The position numbers were made by a program, and so were the translations under genes. The notes beneath the pieces were generated by a model. The model had not been told where the DNA came from. It did no database searches and saw only the letters and a list, made by a program, of their open reading frames with translations. Positions 40,099 to 47,645 of a DNA stretch of 47,645 nucleotides are shown here, piece by piece; within the stretch, counting starts at the first letter, position 1, and each line of letters opens with the position of its first letter. Origin of the DNA: an uncultured Hungatella sp. (GTDB lineage: Bacteria; Bacillota; Clostridia; Lachnospirales; Lachnospiraceae); NCBI GenBank assembly GCA_910588505.1, contig CAJUPQ010000020.1:1-47645 (forward strand). The letters are read 5' to 3'.

Positions 40099-41778
40099 AT
40101 GCAGATTTTGACTGGAGCGGAGATTGTAGTGGAATGCCTGAAAGAACAGGGCGTGGATACGGTGTTCGGGTATCCTGGAGGTTCCATTCTGAATATTTAC
40201 GACGCTTTATATAAACATCAGGACGAGATCACCCATATTCTCACTTCCCACGAGCAGGGCGCGGCCCATGCGGCGGACGGGTACGCCAGGGCCACGGGAA
40301 AAGTGGGCGTGTGCCTTGCCACGTCAGGTCCCGGAGCCACTAACCTGGTGACCGGAATCGCCACAGCCTATATGGACTCCATTCCCGTGGTGGCCATAAC
40401 CTGCAACGTGGGCGTAAGCCTTCTTGGAAGAGACAGCTTCCAGGAGATCGATATAGCCGGGGTGACCATGCCCATTACCAAGTACAATTTCATCGTAAAA
40501 GACATTACCAAGCTGGCTTCGGTGATCCGCCGCGCCTTTGTCATCGCCAAGTCCGGCCGTCCGGGCCCGGTGCTGGTGGACATCACAAAAGACGTGACCG
40601 CCAATTCCTATGACTACGAGTATCAGGCTCCGGAGACGGTGGAAAGGCAGACTGACACCATTGAGGACGAGGACATTGAGCTGGCTCTGATGATGATTAA
40701 AAACGCCGAAAAGCCCTTTATCCTGGTAGGCGGCGGAGCCAATCTGGCCGACGCGGCAGACGAGGTGCGGATTTTTGCCGGAAAGGTCCACGGGCCTGTG
40801 GGGGACACCCTTATGGGCAAGGGGGCGTTTGACGGCACCCATGAGCTGTACACCGGCATGGTGGGCATGCACGGCACCAAGGCGTCCAACTTCGGCATCA
40901 CGGAATGCGATCTGCTGATCGTGGTAGGAGCCAGATTCAGCGACCGTGTCACCGGCAATACCGCCAAATTTGCCAAAAACGCCAGGATTCTCCAGTTGGA
41001 CATTGACCCGGCAGAGATAAACAAGAACATCCGGACCGACGCCAGCGTGATCGGCGATTTGAAAGTCATTTTAAGAAAGATCAACGCCCGTCTGGACCCT
41101 CAGAATCATGACGAGTGGATCAACCACATCGAAAGGCTCAAAGACATGTACCCCTTAAGCTACAACAAAGACGTGCTTACAGGGCCGGCTGTGGTGGAAG
41201 CCATCTATGAGGCCACCCAGGGGGACGCCATCATCGTAACCGAGGTGGGCCAGCATCAAATGTGGGCAGCCCAGTATTACAAATATAAAAATTCCCGCAC
41301 CCTTCTCACCTCCGGCGGCCTGGGCACTATGGGATACGGCCTGGGAGCGGCCATCGGGGCCAAGATGGGGCAAAAAGACAAAAAAGTGTTCAACATTGCC
41401 GGGGACGGGTGTTTCCGCATGAACATGAACGAGATCGCCACAGCCACCAGGTACAACATCCCGGTGATTCAGGTGGTGGTAAACAACCACGTGCTGGGAA
41501 TGGTCCGTCAGTGGCAGACCCTGTTCTACGGCAAGCGGTATTCACATACCATATTGAATGACCATGTGGATTTTGTGAAGGTGGCTGAGGCCATGGGCGC
41601 CAAGGCCTACCGGGTCACAGGCAGGGAGGAGCTGCAGGCTGTGCTGAAAGAAGCCATGGAGCTTGACATTCCGGTGGTCATTGACTGTCAGATTCACTGT
41701 GACGACAAGGTATTTCCGATGGTATCTCCAGGTGCGGCTATTTCGGACGCATTTGACGATAAAGATTTAAAGATATAA
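40099..41778 (+). CDS. ilvB: Acetolactate synthase large (catalytic) subunit
   Basis: A 559-residue TPP/FAD enzyme joining pyruvate with pyruvate or 2-ketobutyrate, the first common step of branched-chain amino acid synthesis. It starts behind AAGGAG. Marks are the catalytic Glu in SHEQGAAHAADGYARATGK, the FAD region, GDGCFRMNMNEIATATRYNI for TPP, and the Trp of MVRQWQTLFYGKRYS that marks anabolic AHAS. The regulatory subunit gene ilvN is not adjacent; serC follows 28 bp on. It may work with an IlvN encoded elsewhere. A much more divergent relative lies at 3022. Confidence 0.95.
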   Translation: MQILTGAEIVVECLKEQGVDTVFGYPGGSILNIYDALYKHQDEITHILTSHEQGAAHAADGYARATGKVGVCLATSGPGATNLVTGIATAYMDSIPVVAITCNVGVSLLGRDSFQEIDIAGVTMPITKYNFIVKDITKLASVIRRAFVIAKSGRPGPVLVDITKDVTANSYDYEYQAPETVERQTDTIEDEDIELALMMIKNAEKPFILVGGGANLADAADEVRIFAGKVHGPVGDTLMGKGAFDGTHELYTGMVGMHGTKASNFGITECDLLIVVGARFSDRVTGNTAKFAKNARILQLDIDPAEINKNIRTDASVIGDLKVILRKINARLDPQNHDEWINHIERLKDMYPLSYNKDVLTGPAVVEAIYEATQGDAIIVTEVGQHQMWAAQYYKYKNSRTLLTSGGLGTMGYGLGAAIGAKMGQKDKKVFNIAGDGCFRMNMNEIATATRYNIPVIQVVVNNHVLGMVRQWQTLFYGKRYSHTILNDHVDFVKVAEAMGAKAYRVTGREELQAVLKEAMELDIPVVIDCQIHCDDKVFPMVSPGAAISDAFDDKDLKI

Positions 41779-41806
41779 AAATTCAGAGGAGAGTGGGGAA
41801 CAAGGT

Positions 41807-42892
41807 ATGAGCAGAGTGTACAATTTCTCAGCAGGGCCGGCGGTATTGCCGGAGGAAGTATTAAAGGAAGCAGCAGAAGAGATGCTGGATTACAAGGGCA
41901 GCGGGATGTCGGTGATGGAGATGTCACACCGCTCTAAGGTATACGAAACCATTATTCAGGAAGCGGAGGCAGACCTTCGGGAGCTGTTAAGCATTCCCGA
42001 CAACTACAAGGTGCTGTTTTTACAGGGGGGAGCCCATCTGCAGTTTTCCATGATTCCGCAGAACCTTATGAAAAACAAGGTGGCAGATTACATTATCACA
42101 GGCCAGTGGGCCAAGAAGGCATTTAAGGAGGCCCAGAAGTACGGCAAAGCCAATGCGGTGGCTTCCAGCGAGGATAAGACCTTCAGCTATATTCCGGACT
42201 GTTCCGATCTGCCCATTTCCCAGGATGCAGATTATGTGTATATCTGTGAGAACAACACCATCTACGGAACGAAATTTAAGGAGCTGCCCAACACCAAGGG
42301 GAAAACTCTGGTGGCGGACGTGTCCTCCTGCTTTCTGTCCGAGCCGGTGGATGTGACAAAATACGGCATCATGTACGGCGGCGTTCAGAAGAACATCGGG
42401 CCTGCAGGCGTGGTGATCGTCATTATCAGGGAAGATCTGATTACAGAGGACGTGCTTCCCGGAACGCCTACCATGTGCCAGTACAAGATTCACGCAGACG
42501 CCAAATCCCTGTACAATACGCCGCCTGCATACGGCATCTATATCTGCGGCAAGGTATTTAAGTGGCTGAAAGCAAAGGGCGGCCTGGCGGCCATGAAGGA
42601 GTACAATGAGAAGAAAGCCAAGATCCTTTACGATTTCCTGGACAGCAGCAGCCTGTTTAAGGGTACTGTGGTCAAGGAGGACCGGTCCCTCATGAATGTG
42701 CCTTTCGTCACAGGGGATGCGGATTTAGACGCGCTGTTTGTAAAGGAGGCCGCCGCGGCCGGGTTTGTGAACCTGAAAGGCCACCGCAGCGTAGGCGGCA
42801 TGAGAGCCAGCATCTACAACGCTATGCCAATGGAGGGCGTGGAGAAGCTGGTGGCATTTATGAAAGAGTTTGAGGAGGCGCACAAGGCATGA
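41807..42892 (+). CDS. serC: Phosphoserine aminotransferase
   Basis: A 361-residue PLP enzyme making 3-phosphoserine from 3-phosphohydroxypyruvate with glutamate. It starts behind GAGGAGAG. The family opening RVYNFSAGPAVLPEEVL, the phosphate-binding LFLQGGAHLQFSMIPQNL and the PLP-lysine segment GIMYGGVQKNIGPAGV (Lys in QKN) are clear, and it ends VGGMRASIYNAMPMEGVEKL. The stop overlaps the start of serA by 4 nt (ATGA), so the two are translationally coupled. Confidence 0.97.
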   Translation: MSRVYNFSAGPAVLPEEVLKEAAEEMLDYKGSGMSVMEMSHRSKVYETIIQEAEADLRELLSIPDNYKVLFLQGGAHLQFSMIPQNLMKNKVADYIITGQWAKKAFKEAQKYGKANAVASSEDKTFSYIPDCSDLPISQDADYVYICENNTIYGTKFKELPNTKGKTLVADVSSCFLSEPVDVTKYGIMYGGVQKNIGPAGVVIVIIREDLITEDVLPGTPTMCQYKIHADAKSLYNTPPAYGIYICGKVFKWLKAKGGLAAMKEYNEKKAKILYDFLDSSSLFKGTVVKEDRSLMNVPFVTGDADLDALFVKEAAAAGFVNLKGHRSVGGMRASIYNAMPMEGVEKLVAFMKEFEEAHKA

Positions 42893-44052
42893 GAACAATC
42901 CATTGCATCAACAATATTTCCAAATGCGGAACCGATCTGTTTACCGACGAATACACCATGACCGATTCCTTTGACCAGGCCGAGGGCGTGCTGGTGCGCA
43001 GCGGCTCCATGCATGACCTTGAGATGCCGAAGAGCCTTCTGGCCATAGCCAGGGCCGGAGCCGGGGTGAACAACATCCCCCTGGACTCCTGCGCCGAGAA
43101 AGGCATTGTGGTGTTCAATACTCCGGGGGCCAATGCCAACGGCGTGAAGGAGCTGGTTCTGGCCGGGCTTTTCCTGGCCTCCCGGGACGTGGTAGGCGGC
43201 ATTCAATGGTGCCAGGGGATTAAGGATGATCCGAATATCGCAAAGACCGTGGAAAAAGGCAAGAAGGATTTTGCCGGATGCGAGATCAAGGGCAAGAAGC
43301 TGGGTGTCATCGGCCTGGGCGCCATTGGCGCGGAGGTGGCCAACGCCGCGGCTGCCCTTGGCATGGAAGTCTACGGGTATGACCCCTTTATCTCTGTCAA
43401 TGCCGCCTGGATGCTGTCCAGGGATGTAAAACACATCACATCCGTTGACAGTATTTACGAGGAGTGCGACTATATCACCCTCCACGTTCCCCTTATGGAC
43501 GCGACCAAGGGGATGGTCAATGAGGAGACCATCGGCAAGATGAAGGACGGCGTGGTGGTGCTTAATTTTGCCAGAGACCTGCTGGTGAATGACGACGCCA
43601 TGGCAGCAGCCCTGGAAAGCGGGAAGGTGAGCCGGTATGTGACGGACTTCCCCAATCCCAAGTCCGTAAACATGAAGGGCGCCATCGCCATTCCCCATCT
43701 GGGAGCCTCCACGGAGGAGTCTGAGGATAACTGCGCAAAGATGGCGGTTAAGGAGCTGATGGATTACCTGGAAAACGGCAATATCCGCAATTCCGTAAAC
43801 TTCCCGGCCTGCGACATGGGCGTGTGCCGCATGGCCAGCCGTGTGGCAGTATTCCACAAGAACATTCCCAACATGATCGGCCAGGTGACAGGGACTCTGG
43901 CGGCCGCCGGGGTGAACATCTCCGATATGACCAACAAGAGTAAGGATAAATTTGCCTACACGCTGCTGGATTTGGAGAATGCGGTTGACGACAGTGTGAT
44001 CGACAAGCTGAGCAGCATTGACGGGGTGTGCAGAGTCAGAGTGGTGAAGTAG
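42889..44052 (+). CDS. serA: D-3-phosphoglycerate dehydrogenase with ACT domain
   Basis: A 387-residue NAD-dependent dehydrogenase for the first step of serine synthesis. The nucleotide motif is GVIGLGAIGAEVANAAAALGM and the catalytic His lies in PHLGASTEES. The usual NAARGG-VDE segment reads NFARDLLVNDDAM, a variant seen in some clostridial enzymes. The C-terminal ~75 residues form an ACT domain (VTGTLAAAGVNISDMTNKS), which gives serine feedback in relatives. It lacks the intervening domain of long SerA proteins. ATG overlaps the serC stop. A weak hairpin (44079-44112) follows before the DUF1015 gene. Confidence 0.95.
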   Translation: MRTIHCINNISKCGTDLFTDEYTMTDSFDQAEGVLVRSGSMHDLEMPKSLLAIARAGAGVNNIPLDSCAEKGIVVFNTPGANANGVKELVLAGLFLASRDVVGGIQWCQGIKDDPNIAKTVEKGKKDFAGCEIKGKKLGVIGLGAIGAEVANAAAALGMEVYGYDPFISVNAAWMLSRDVKHITSVDSIYEECDYITLHVPLMDATKGMVNEETIGKMKDGVVVLNFARDLLVNDDAMAAALESGKVSRYVTDFPNPKSVNMKGAIAIPHLGASTEESEDNCAKMAVKELMDYLENGNIRNSVNFPACDMGVCRMASRVAVFHKNIPNMIGQVTGTLAAAGVNISDMTNKSKDKFAYTLLDLENAVDDSVIDKLSSIDGVCRVRVVK

Positions 44053-44078
44053 GAGCACACTTACATGAGAACAGAGAA

Positions 44079-44112
44079 AGGGGAACTGCGGAGTCATACC
44101 TGTGGTTCCCCT
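44079..44112 (+). terminator. Hairpin between serA and DUF1015
   Basis: AGGGGAAC (44079-44086) pairs with GTTCCCCT (44105-44112), followed by GATTTATAA. Without a T-run it would at most attenuate, leaving the downstream gene partly co-transcribed. Confidence 0.4.
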
Positions 44113-44134
44113 GATTTATAAGGGAGGAAGTATT

Positions 44135-45382
44135 ATGGCGACAGTGAAACCGTTTGTCTGCATCAGACCCGATGTATCCGCAGTCTCAAAAGTGGCGGCA
44201 TTGCCCTATGATGTGTACAGCCGGAGGGAAGCCTGTGAGGCGGTGAAGGGAAATCCCCTTTCGTTCCTGAACATTGACAGGGCGGAGACCCAGTTCGGGG
44301 ATGAGGTGGACACCTACGATGAACGGGTGTACCAGAAGGCCAGGGAGCTTTTGGATGCCAGGATTGAGGACGGAACCTTTGTGACGGATAAGGAGGCCTG
44401 TTACTATCTTTACCGGCTGACCATGAACGGCCGGAGCCAGACGGGAATCGTGGCCTGCTCTTCGGTGGACGACTATGTAAACGGCGTTATCAAAAAGCAT
44501 GAGAACACCAGGGAGGACAAGGAGCTTGACCGAATCCGTCATGTGGAGGTGACAAACGCCCACACCGGCCCCATTTTCCTGGCGTACCGCCGCAGTCAGA
44601 CCCTTGCGGACATCATGGAAAAGGCTGTGGCGGATAAGCCTCTCTATGATTTTGTCTCTGAGGACGGAATCGGCCACAAGGTGTGGCGGATAAGGGATAG
44701 GGGACAGGTTAAGGCCATCGAGGAAGCCTTTGAGCAGATTTCGGCTGTCTATATTGCCGACGGACACCACCGGGCAGCTTCGGCGGTGAAGGTGGGGATT
44801 CATAGGAGAGAGGCACAGGCGAATGCCGGAGTGCCGGTTACGGGAGAAGAGCCCTATAACCGGTTCCTGTCCGTGCTATTTCCGGAGGATCAGCTGATGA
44901 TCATGCCCTACAACCGGGTGGTAAAGGATTTAAACGGGCTTTCCATGGAAAAATTCTTTACCGCGGTCCACGAGAGCTTTGACGTGGCAAAGGTGGGCAC
45001 AGATGCCTACGCCCCTGCAGAGAAGGGAACCTTCGGCATGTTCGTGGGAGGCCAGTGGTATCTTTTGAAGATTAAGGAACATCTTCGCAGCACCGACCCG
45101 GTAAAGGGGCTGGATGTGTCCCTGCTCCAGGATTATCTTCTGGGGCCTGTGCTGGGAATCGGCGACCCCAGAGTGGACAAGCGGATTGATTTTATAGGAG
45201 GTATCCGGGGACTTAAGGAACTGGAGCGGCGGGTGAAGGAGGATATGGCTGTGGCATTTTCCATGTATCCCACCTCTATTCAGGAATTGTTTGCGGTGGC
45301 CGACGCAGGGATGCTGATGCCGCCCAAGTCCACGTGGTTTGAGCCGAAGCTGCGCAGCGGGATCTTTATTCATCGACTATGA
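44135..45382 (+). CDS. DUF1015 protein linked to serine synthesis
   Basis: A 415-residue protein starting at ATG 44135, 6 nt after GGGAGGAAG. DUF1015 signatures include VKPFVCIRPDVSAVSKVAALPYDV near the start, NPLSFLNIDRAE, and AVYIADGHHRAASAVKV in the middle. The DGHHR-type motif is shared with the ParB/SerK-like superfamily, some members of which are free-serine kinases. It follows serC-serA closely, and no phosphoserine phosphatase (serB) is seen in the window. A role in phosphoserine/serine interconversion is an inference from motif and context. The protein is soluble and has no known experimentally fixed role that I can name. Confidence 0.85.
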   Translation: MATVKPFVCIRPDVSAVSKVAALPYDVYSRREACEAVKGNPLSFLNIDRAETQFGDEVDTYDERVYQKARELLDARIEDGTFVTDKEACYYLYRLTMNGRSQTGIVACSSVDDYVNGVIKKHENTREDKELDRIRHVEVTNAHTGPIFLAYRRSQTLADIMEKAVADKPLYDFVSEDGIGHKVWRIRDRGQVKAIEEAFEQISAVYIADGHHRAASAVKVGIHRREAQANAGVPVTGEEPYNRFLSVLFPEDQLMIMPYNRVVKDLNGLSMEKFFTAVHESFDVAKVGTDAYAPAEKGTFGMFVGGQWYLLKIKEHLRSTDPVKGLDVSLLQDYLLGPVLGIGDPRVDKRIDFIGGIRGLKELERRVKEDMAVAFSMYPTSIQELFAVADAGMLMPPKSTWFEPKLRSGIFIHRL

Positions 45383-45458
45383 AGAGGCTGTAATGAAAGA
45401 ATCGGAACACATGCCGATTTATTTAAATGAGTGTTAGAATTCCATTTTTGTTTGTGAG

Positions 45459-45558
45459 AAGCGTGGCGTCATCCATATGAATTTTGCCATGAAGATGAGA
45501 CCTGTTTTTGGGTCCATCGGAATGTTTGGCAAACCTGAATTTGGATGGCGCCACGCTT
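45459..45558 (+). terminator. Long multi-part stem terminator
   Basis: AAGCGTGGCG (45459-45468) pairs with CGCCACGCTT (45549-45558), CATCCA with TGGATG, and TTTGCCA with TGGCAAA inside, followed by TTTTGTCTTTCT. It separates the ser operon from the PadR operon. Confidence 0.75.
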
Positions 45559-45585
45559 TTGTCTTTCTGCTATTCTTAAATAATT

Positions 45586-45617
45586 AGTACTTGACATTAC
45601 CAAGTAGTAGGTATAAT
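45586..45617 (+). promoter_or_regulatory. PadR-operon promoter with operator dyad
   Basis: AGTACTTG (45586-45593) and CAAGTAGT (45601-45608) form an inverted repeat over the -35 TTGACA (45591-45596). The -10 is TATAAT (45612-45617, 15-bp spacer), or TAATAT at 17 bp. Binding here would block polymerase, fitting autorepression by the PadR protein just downstream. Confidence 0.7.
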
Positions 45618-45645
45618 ATAGAACTATAAGGAGGATAGAACCAGC

Positions 45646-45975
45646 ATGAACGCACAATTTAAAAAAGGCGTCCTGGAGCTGATCGTGCTTGAGTCTGTCC
45701 GACAGCGGGATATGTATGGCTATGAGCTGGTGGAGGAGGTGTCGAAGGTGGTGAACGTTAATGAAGGAACCATTTACCCTCTCCTGAAGCGCCTGACCAA
45801 TGAACACTATTTTGAAACCTATCTGCGGGAATCCACAGAGGGCCCTCCCAGGAAATACTACCATGTGACAGCGGCAGGGATTTTATACAGGGACAGTCTG
45901 GAGAAAGAGTGGATGGAGCTGTCGGAGCGTGTGTGGAAGTTTCTTAAGCAGAATATCAGCGATGAAGGCAGCTGA
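45646..45975 (+). CDS. PadR-family transcriptional regulator
   Basis: A 109-residue winged-helix repressor behind AAGGAGG. The family signature is complete: FKKGVLELIVLESV, DMYGYELVEEVSKVVNVNEGTIYPLLKRLTNEHYFETYL and the wing GPPRKYYHVTAAG, with a short C-terminal helix for dimerisation. It is the small subfamily-2 type that commonly precedes a HAAS/DUF1700 membrane gene. The dyad over its promoter suggests autoregulation, with relief by an unknown ligand, often a membrane-active compound. Confidence 0.95.
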   Translation: MNAQFKKGVLELIVLESVRQRDMYGYELVEEVSKVVNVNEGTIYPLLKRLTNEHYFETYLRESTEGPPRKYYHVTAAGILYRDSLEKEWMELSERVWKFLKQNISDEGS

Positions 45976-46032
45976 ACGGTTACATATTAATGACAAGATA
46001 TGCCGTCATCTGGCGGCAGAATGGAGAGCATT

Positions 46033-47157
46033 ATGGGGAAACATGAATTTTTATCAGAATTGGAAAAGTCCCTTTCCGTGCTGCAGGAAGATGAATTAAG
46101 GGACATTATCAGCGAGTATGAGCAGCATATAGACATAAAGGTGGAAAAGGGATTGACGGAGGAGGAAGTCATTGCGGATTTTGGCAGCCTTGCGGAGCTG
46201 ACCGGAGAGATTCTGGAAGCATACCATGTGAGGGTGGACTATGCTGCCGGCAAAGGAAAAAACAAGGCGGCTAAGACTGCGGGGCAGGAGGGCAGTGAGA
46301 GTTTTGAGAAGCTGAAAAGGATGGGGGAGAAGGGGAGTCTTACCCTGTGGAGCACTGTGAAGGGGATCGGAGCCTGGATGGCAGGGATAGTCCGGTGGAT
46401 ATGGCATCAGGCGCGCAGGCCATTTGTCTGGCTGCGTTCCTGGATGGTCTTTCAACGTTGGGAGTATGAGGAGTGTGGGACAGAGGAGGGTAGCGTTGAG
46501 ACAGGGGATGACCTGGAGGCGGTTGGAACAGGTCTGGAGGCTGGAACAGCAGCGCAAGCAGATGCATCCAGGTCGCGCAGAATCCGTGAGGACGATGGAA
46601 TGGGCAAGGATACGCAAAGGAGGAGAAGGAGTGGAAATATGACAGAGAATGTGATGATAAAAAGTTGTGGTGGATTTGTGGGAACAGGAGTCCATTCCCT
46701 ATGCAGGGGAATCAGACAAATGATACAGTGGATGGTGGATATTGCCCTGTGGGGAATACGGCTGGCGTGGAATGGATGTTGGATCCTGTTCTCGGTTTTT
46801 GCAGGGGGATTTGGGTTGTTCAGTCTCTTTGGATTGGGGCTTTTAACGGTTCTTTTGACCCAGGGCTATCCTTTGGTGGGAGTTACCATTGGCTGCGGGG
46901 GATTGGTGTGCTGTATGTTTTCGGCCGCGGGATTAGGGATGACCTTTCTTTGGAGACCTGGCAAAAGCGAGGTGATTGCCCCGAAAAGATCTCTGGAAAA
47001 GGATATGGGGGAGGAAAGGGGGGAAAGCCCCCAGGAATACGTCAGGCGAAGGATACATAAGCCGGGGCGTTCGCTGAAGGCAGGGAGAAAGGAAGCGTTT
47101 GTCGGGACAGAGGAGTTTGAGACACTGCAGGGAAAGGGGGATGGACAGGATGCGTAA
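46033..47157 (+). CDS. HAAS/DUF1700 membrane protein
   Basis: A 374-residue protein. ATG 46033 follows GGAGAG; in-frame ATGs at 46021 and 46000 are alternatives. Residues 1-62 are the helical HAAS domain (FLSELEKSLSVLQEDELRDIISEYEQHIDIKVEKGLTEEEVIADFG), which is paired with PadR genes in Firmicutes. A long variable linker, with Arg-rich and Gly/Ala-rich stretches, follows. Two or three hydrophobic helices lie at about 245-315 (ILFSVFAGGFGLFSLFGLGLLTVLL; VGVTIGCGGLVCCMFSAAGLGMTF). The tail is basic. It probably senses or signals envelope state together with PadR. The mechanism is unknown. Confidence 0.85.
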   Translation: MGKHEFLSELEKSLSVLQEDELRDIISEYEQHIDIKVEKGLTEEEVIADFGSLAELTGEILEAYHVRVDYAAGKGKNKAAKTAGQEGSESFEKLKRMGEKGSLTLWSTVKGIGAWMAGIVRWIWHQARRPFVWLRSWMVFQRWEYEECGTEEGSVETGDDLEAVGTGLEAGTAAQADASRSRRIREDDGMGKDTQRRRRSGNMTENVMIKSCGGFVGTGVHSLCRGIRQMIQWMVDIALWGIRLAWNGCWILFSVFAGGFGLFSLFGLGLLTVLLTQGYPLVGVTIGCGGLVCCMFSAAGLGMTFLWRPGKSEVIAPKRSLEKDMGEERGESPQEYVRRRIHKPGRSLKAGRKEAFVGTEEFETLQGKGDGQDA

Positions 47158-47611
47158 TGTACAAAAGGTTTTAACAGGGATTTTTCTTTCAGGTATTCTC
47201 ATCGGCGGTGTGGGAACCGGGATTGCCATGGTGGAGTACTCGTCTTTGGTCTATGGAGGAGAGAAATTGATCGGGGAGGAAAGTTTGGTGACGAGAAACC
47301 TGGATTATCAGTTTGAACCGGATGGAGGAACTCTGGAACTGGCTGGGTTCCGCTATTGGAACAGGGATGAGATTCAGGAGATCGAGATTGACAGCGGAGT
47401 TCCTGTGGGGACGGTCCGGTATGAAGTTACATACAATGAAAAATCCGTAAGCCCCAGTCTGGTATTTGAACCGTATGAGGAGGAAGAAGAGGAGATCACA
47501 GAGGAGGATTTTGAGGGGGATTCAGATATTGTGGATGAGAACTCCGAGACGGTGAGTCAGGAAGCGGCTTACGTTCAGGAAAAGAGTAGGGATAGGCTCT
47601 CGGAATCTTGA
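47150..47611 (+). CDS. Membrane-anchored protein of PadR/DUF1700 operon
   Basis: A 153-residue protein with a single N-terminal hydrophobic helix (VLTGIFLSGILIGGVGTGIAMV) and an exported acidic remainder. The order after PadR and DUF1700, and the helix with short beta-type segments (LELAGFRYWNRDEIQEIEIDSG), recall the DUF4097 putative adhesins that usually fill this position. This copy is short and ends in a Glu/Asp-rich tail. ATG 47150 is chosen for spacing from GGGGG; ATG 47141 is possible. It overlaps the previous gene by 8 nt. Whether the normal beta-solenoid was truncated cannot be judged here, because only 34 bases follow. Confidence 0.65.
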   Translation: MRNVQKVLTGIFLSGILIGGVGTGIAMVEYSSLVYGGEKLIGEESLVTRNLDYQFEPDGGTLELAGFRYWNRDEIQEIEIDSGVPVGTVRYEVTYNEKSVSPSLVFEPYEEEEEEITEEDFEGDSDIVDENSETVSQEAAYVQEKSRDRLSES

Positions 47612-47645
47612 GCCTGCCGACCAAAGATCAGTGGCTGTCCGAACA

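Noticed and set aside
42814..44097. 427-codon minus-strand open frame
   Set aside because: It is antisense to serA, His-rich and without start signals; the serA reading is certain.
45737..45743. TGTCGAA Spo0A-core match
   Set aside because: It lies inside the PadR coding sequence; seven-base matches occur by chance.

Overview
The window reads as a chromosomal segment of a moderate-GC, spore-forming Clostridia member, most likely Lachnospiraceae (Enterocloster/Lachnoclostridium-like). This rests on a SCIFF ranthipeptide gene with its radical-SAM maturase next to a secDF fusion, tgt and yajC; a Csp-type germination subtilase; good Spo0A-box matches; a choline-binding-repeat surface protein; and strong purine-rich ribosome binding sites throughout. 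The genus is inference. No tRNA, rRNA, CRISPR array, prophage or intact IS element was seen.

Layout. 1-2800: a Spo0A-box promoter region feeding a 50-residue leucine-zipper microprotein, then two minus-strand genes (zinc-ribbon/coiled-coil protein; cell-wall-binding repeat protein). 3022-16267: a surface-polysaccharide block. It holds a TPP enzyme, an epimerase fused to a sugar C-methyltransferase, a secondary-alcohol-dehydrogenase-like enzyme, three GT2 glycosyltransferases (one with two catalytic domains), a lipid-linked sugar-1-phosphate transferase and an LCP ligase. Together these could make a branched or methylated sugar, build a polymer on a lipid carrier and attach it to the wall. 16430-25551: envelope and proteostasis genes (HtrA protease, ClpX paralogue, Csp subtilase, LspA, CNNM/CBS protein, TIGR04086-type membrane protein, diguanylate cyclase).

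25645-30986: scfA-scfB-secDF-tgt-yajC, coupling ranthipeptide maturation to the Sec accessory genes. 31166-36320: HAD hydrolase, MATE transporter, a broken MerR regulator, and a lipoprotein flavoenzyme whose promoter has the 19-bp spacer and dyad typical of MerR targets. 36321-37071: a decayed toxin-antitoxin remnant on the minus strand. 37072-45382: amino-acid biosynthesis, leuB-ilvD-ilvB-serC-serA-DUF1015. 45646-47611: PadR regulator, HAAS/DUF1700 membrane protein and a downstream membrane-anchored protein.

The most unusual non-coding content is a roughly 133-bp three-hairpin palindromic element. It has two good copies (22154-22285 and 39933-40067) and a probable decayed third (31776-31803). 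All sit at the 3' ends of genes; one is flanked by perfect 16-bp direct repeats, and one supplies the C-terminus of LspA. Other candidates are a minus-strand small RNA (about 33230-33294), a 151-bp long-stem element upstream of clpX, hairpins between scfA and scfB, a one-turn direct repeat upstream of htrA, and a 26-bp palindrome upstream of the MerR remnant.
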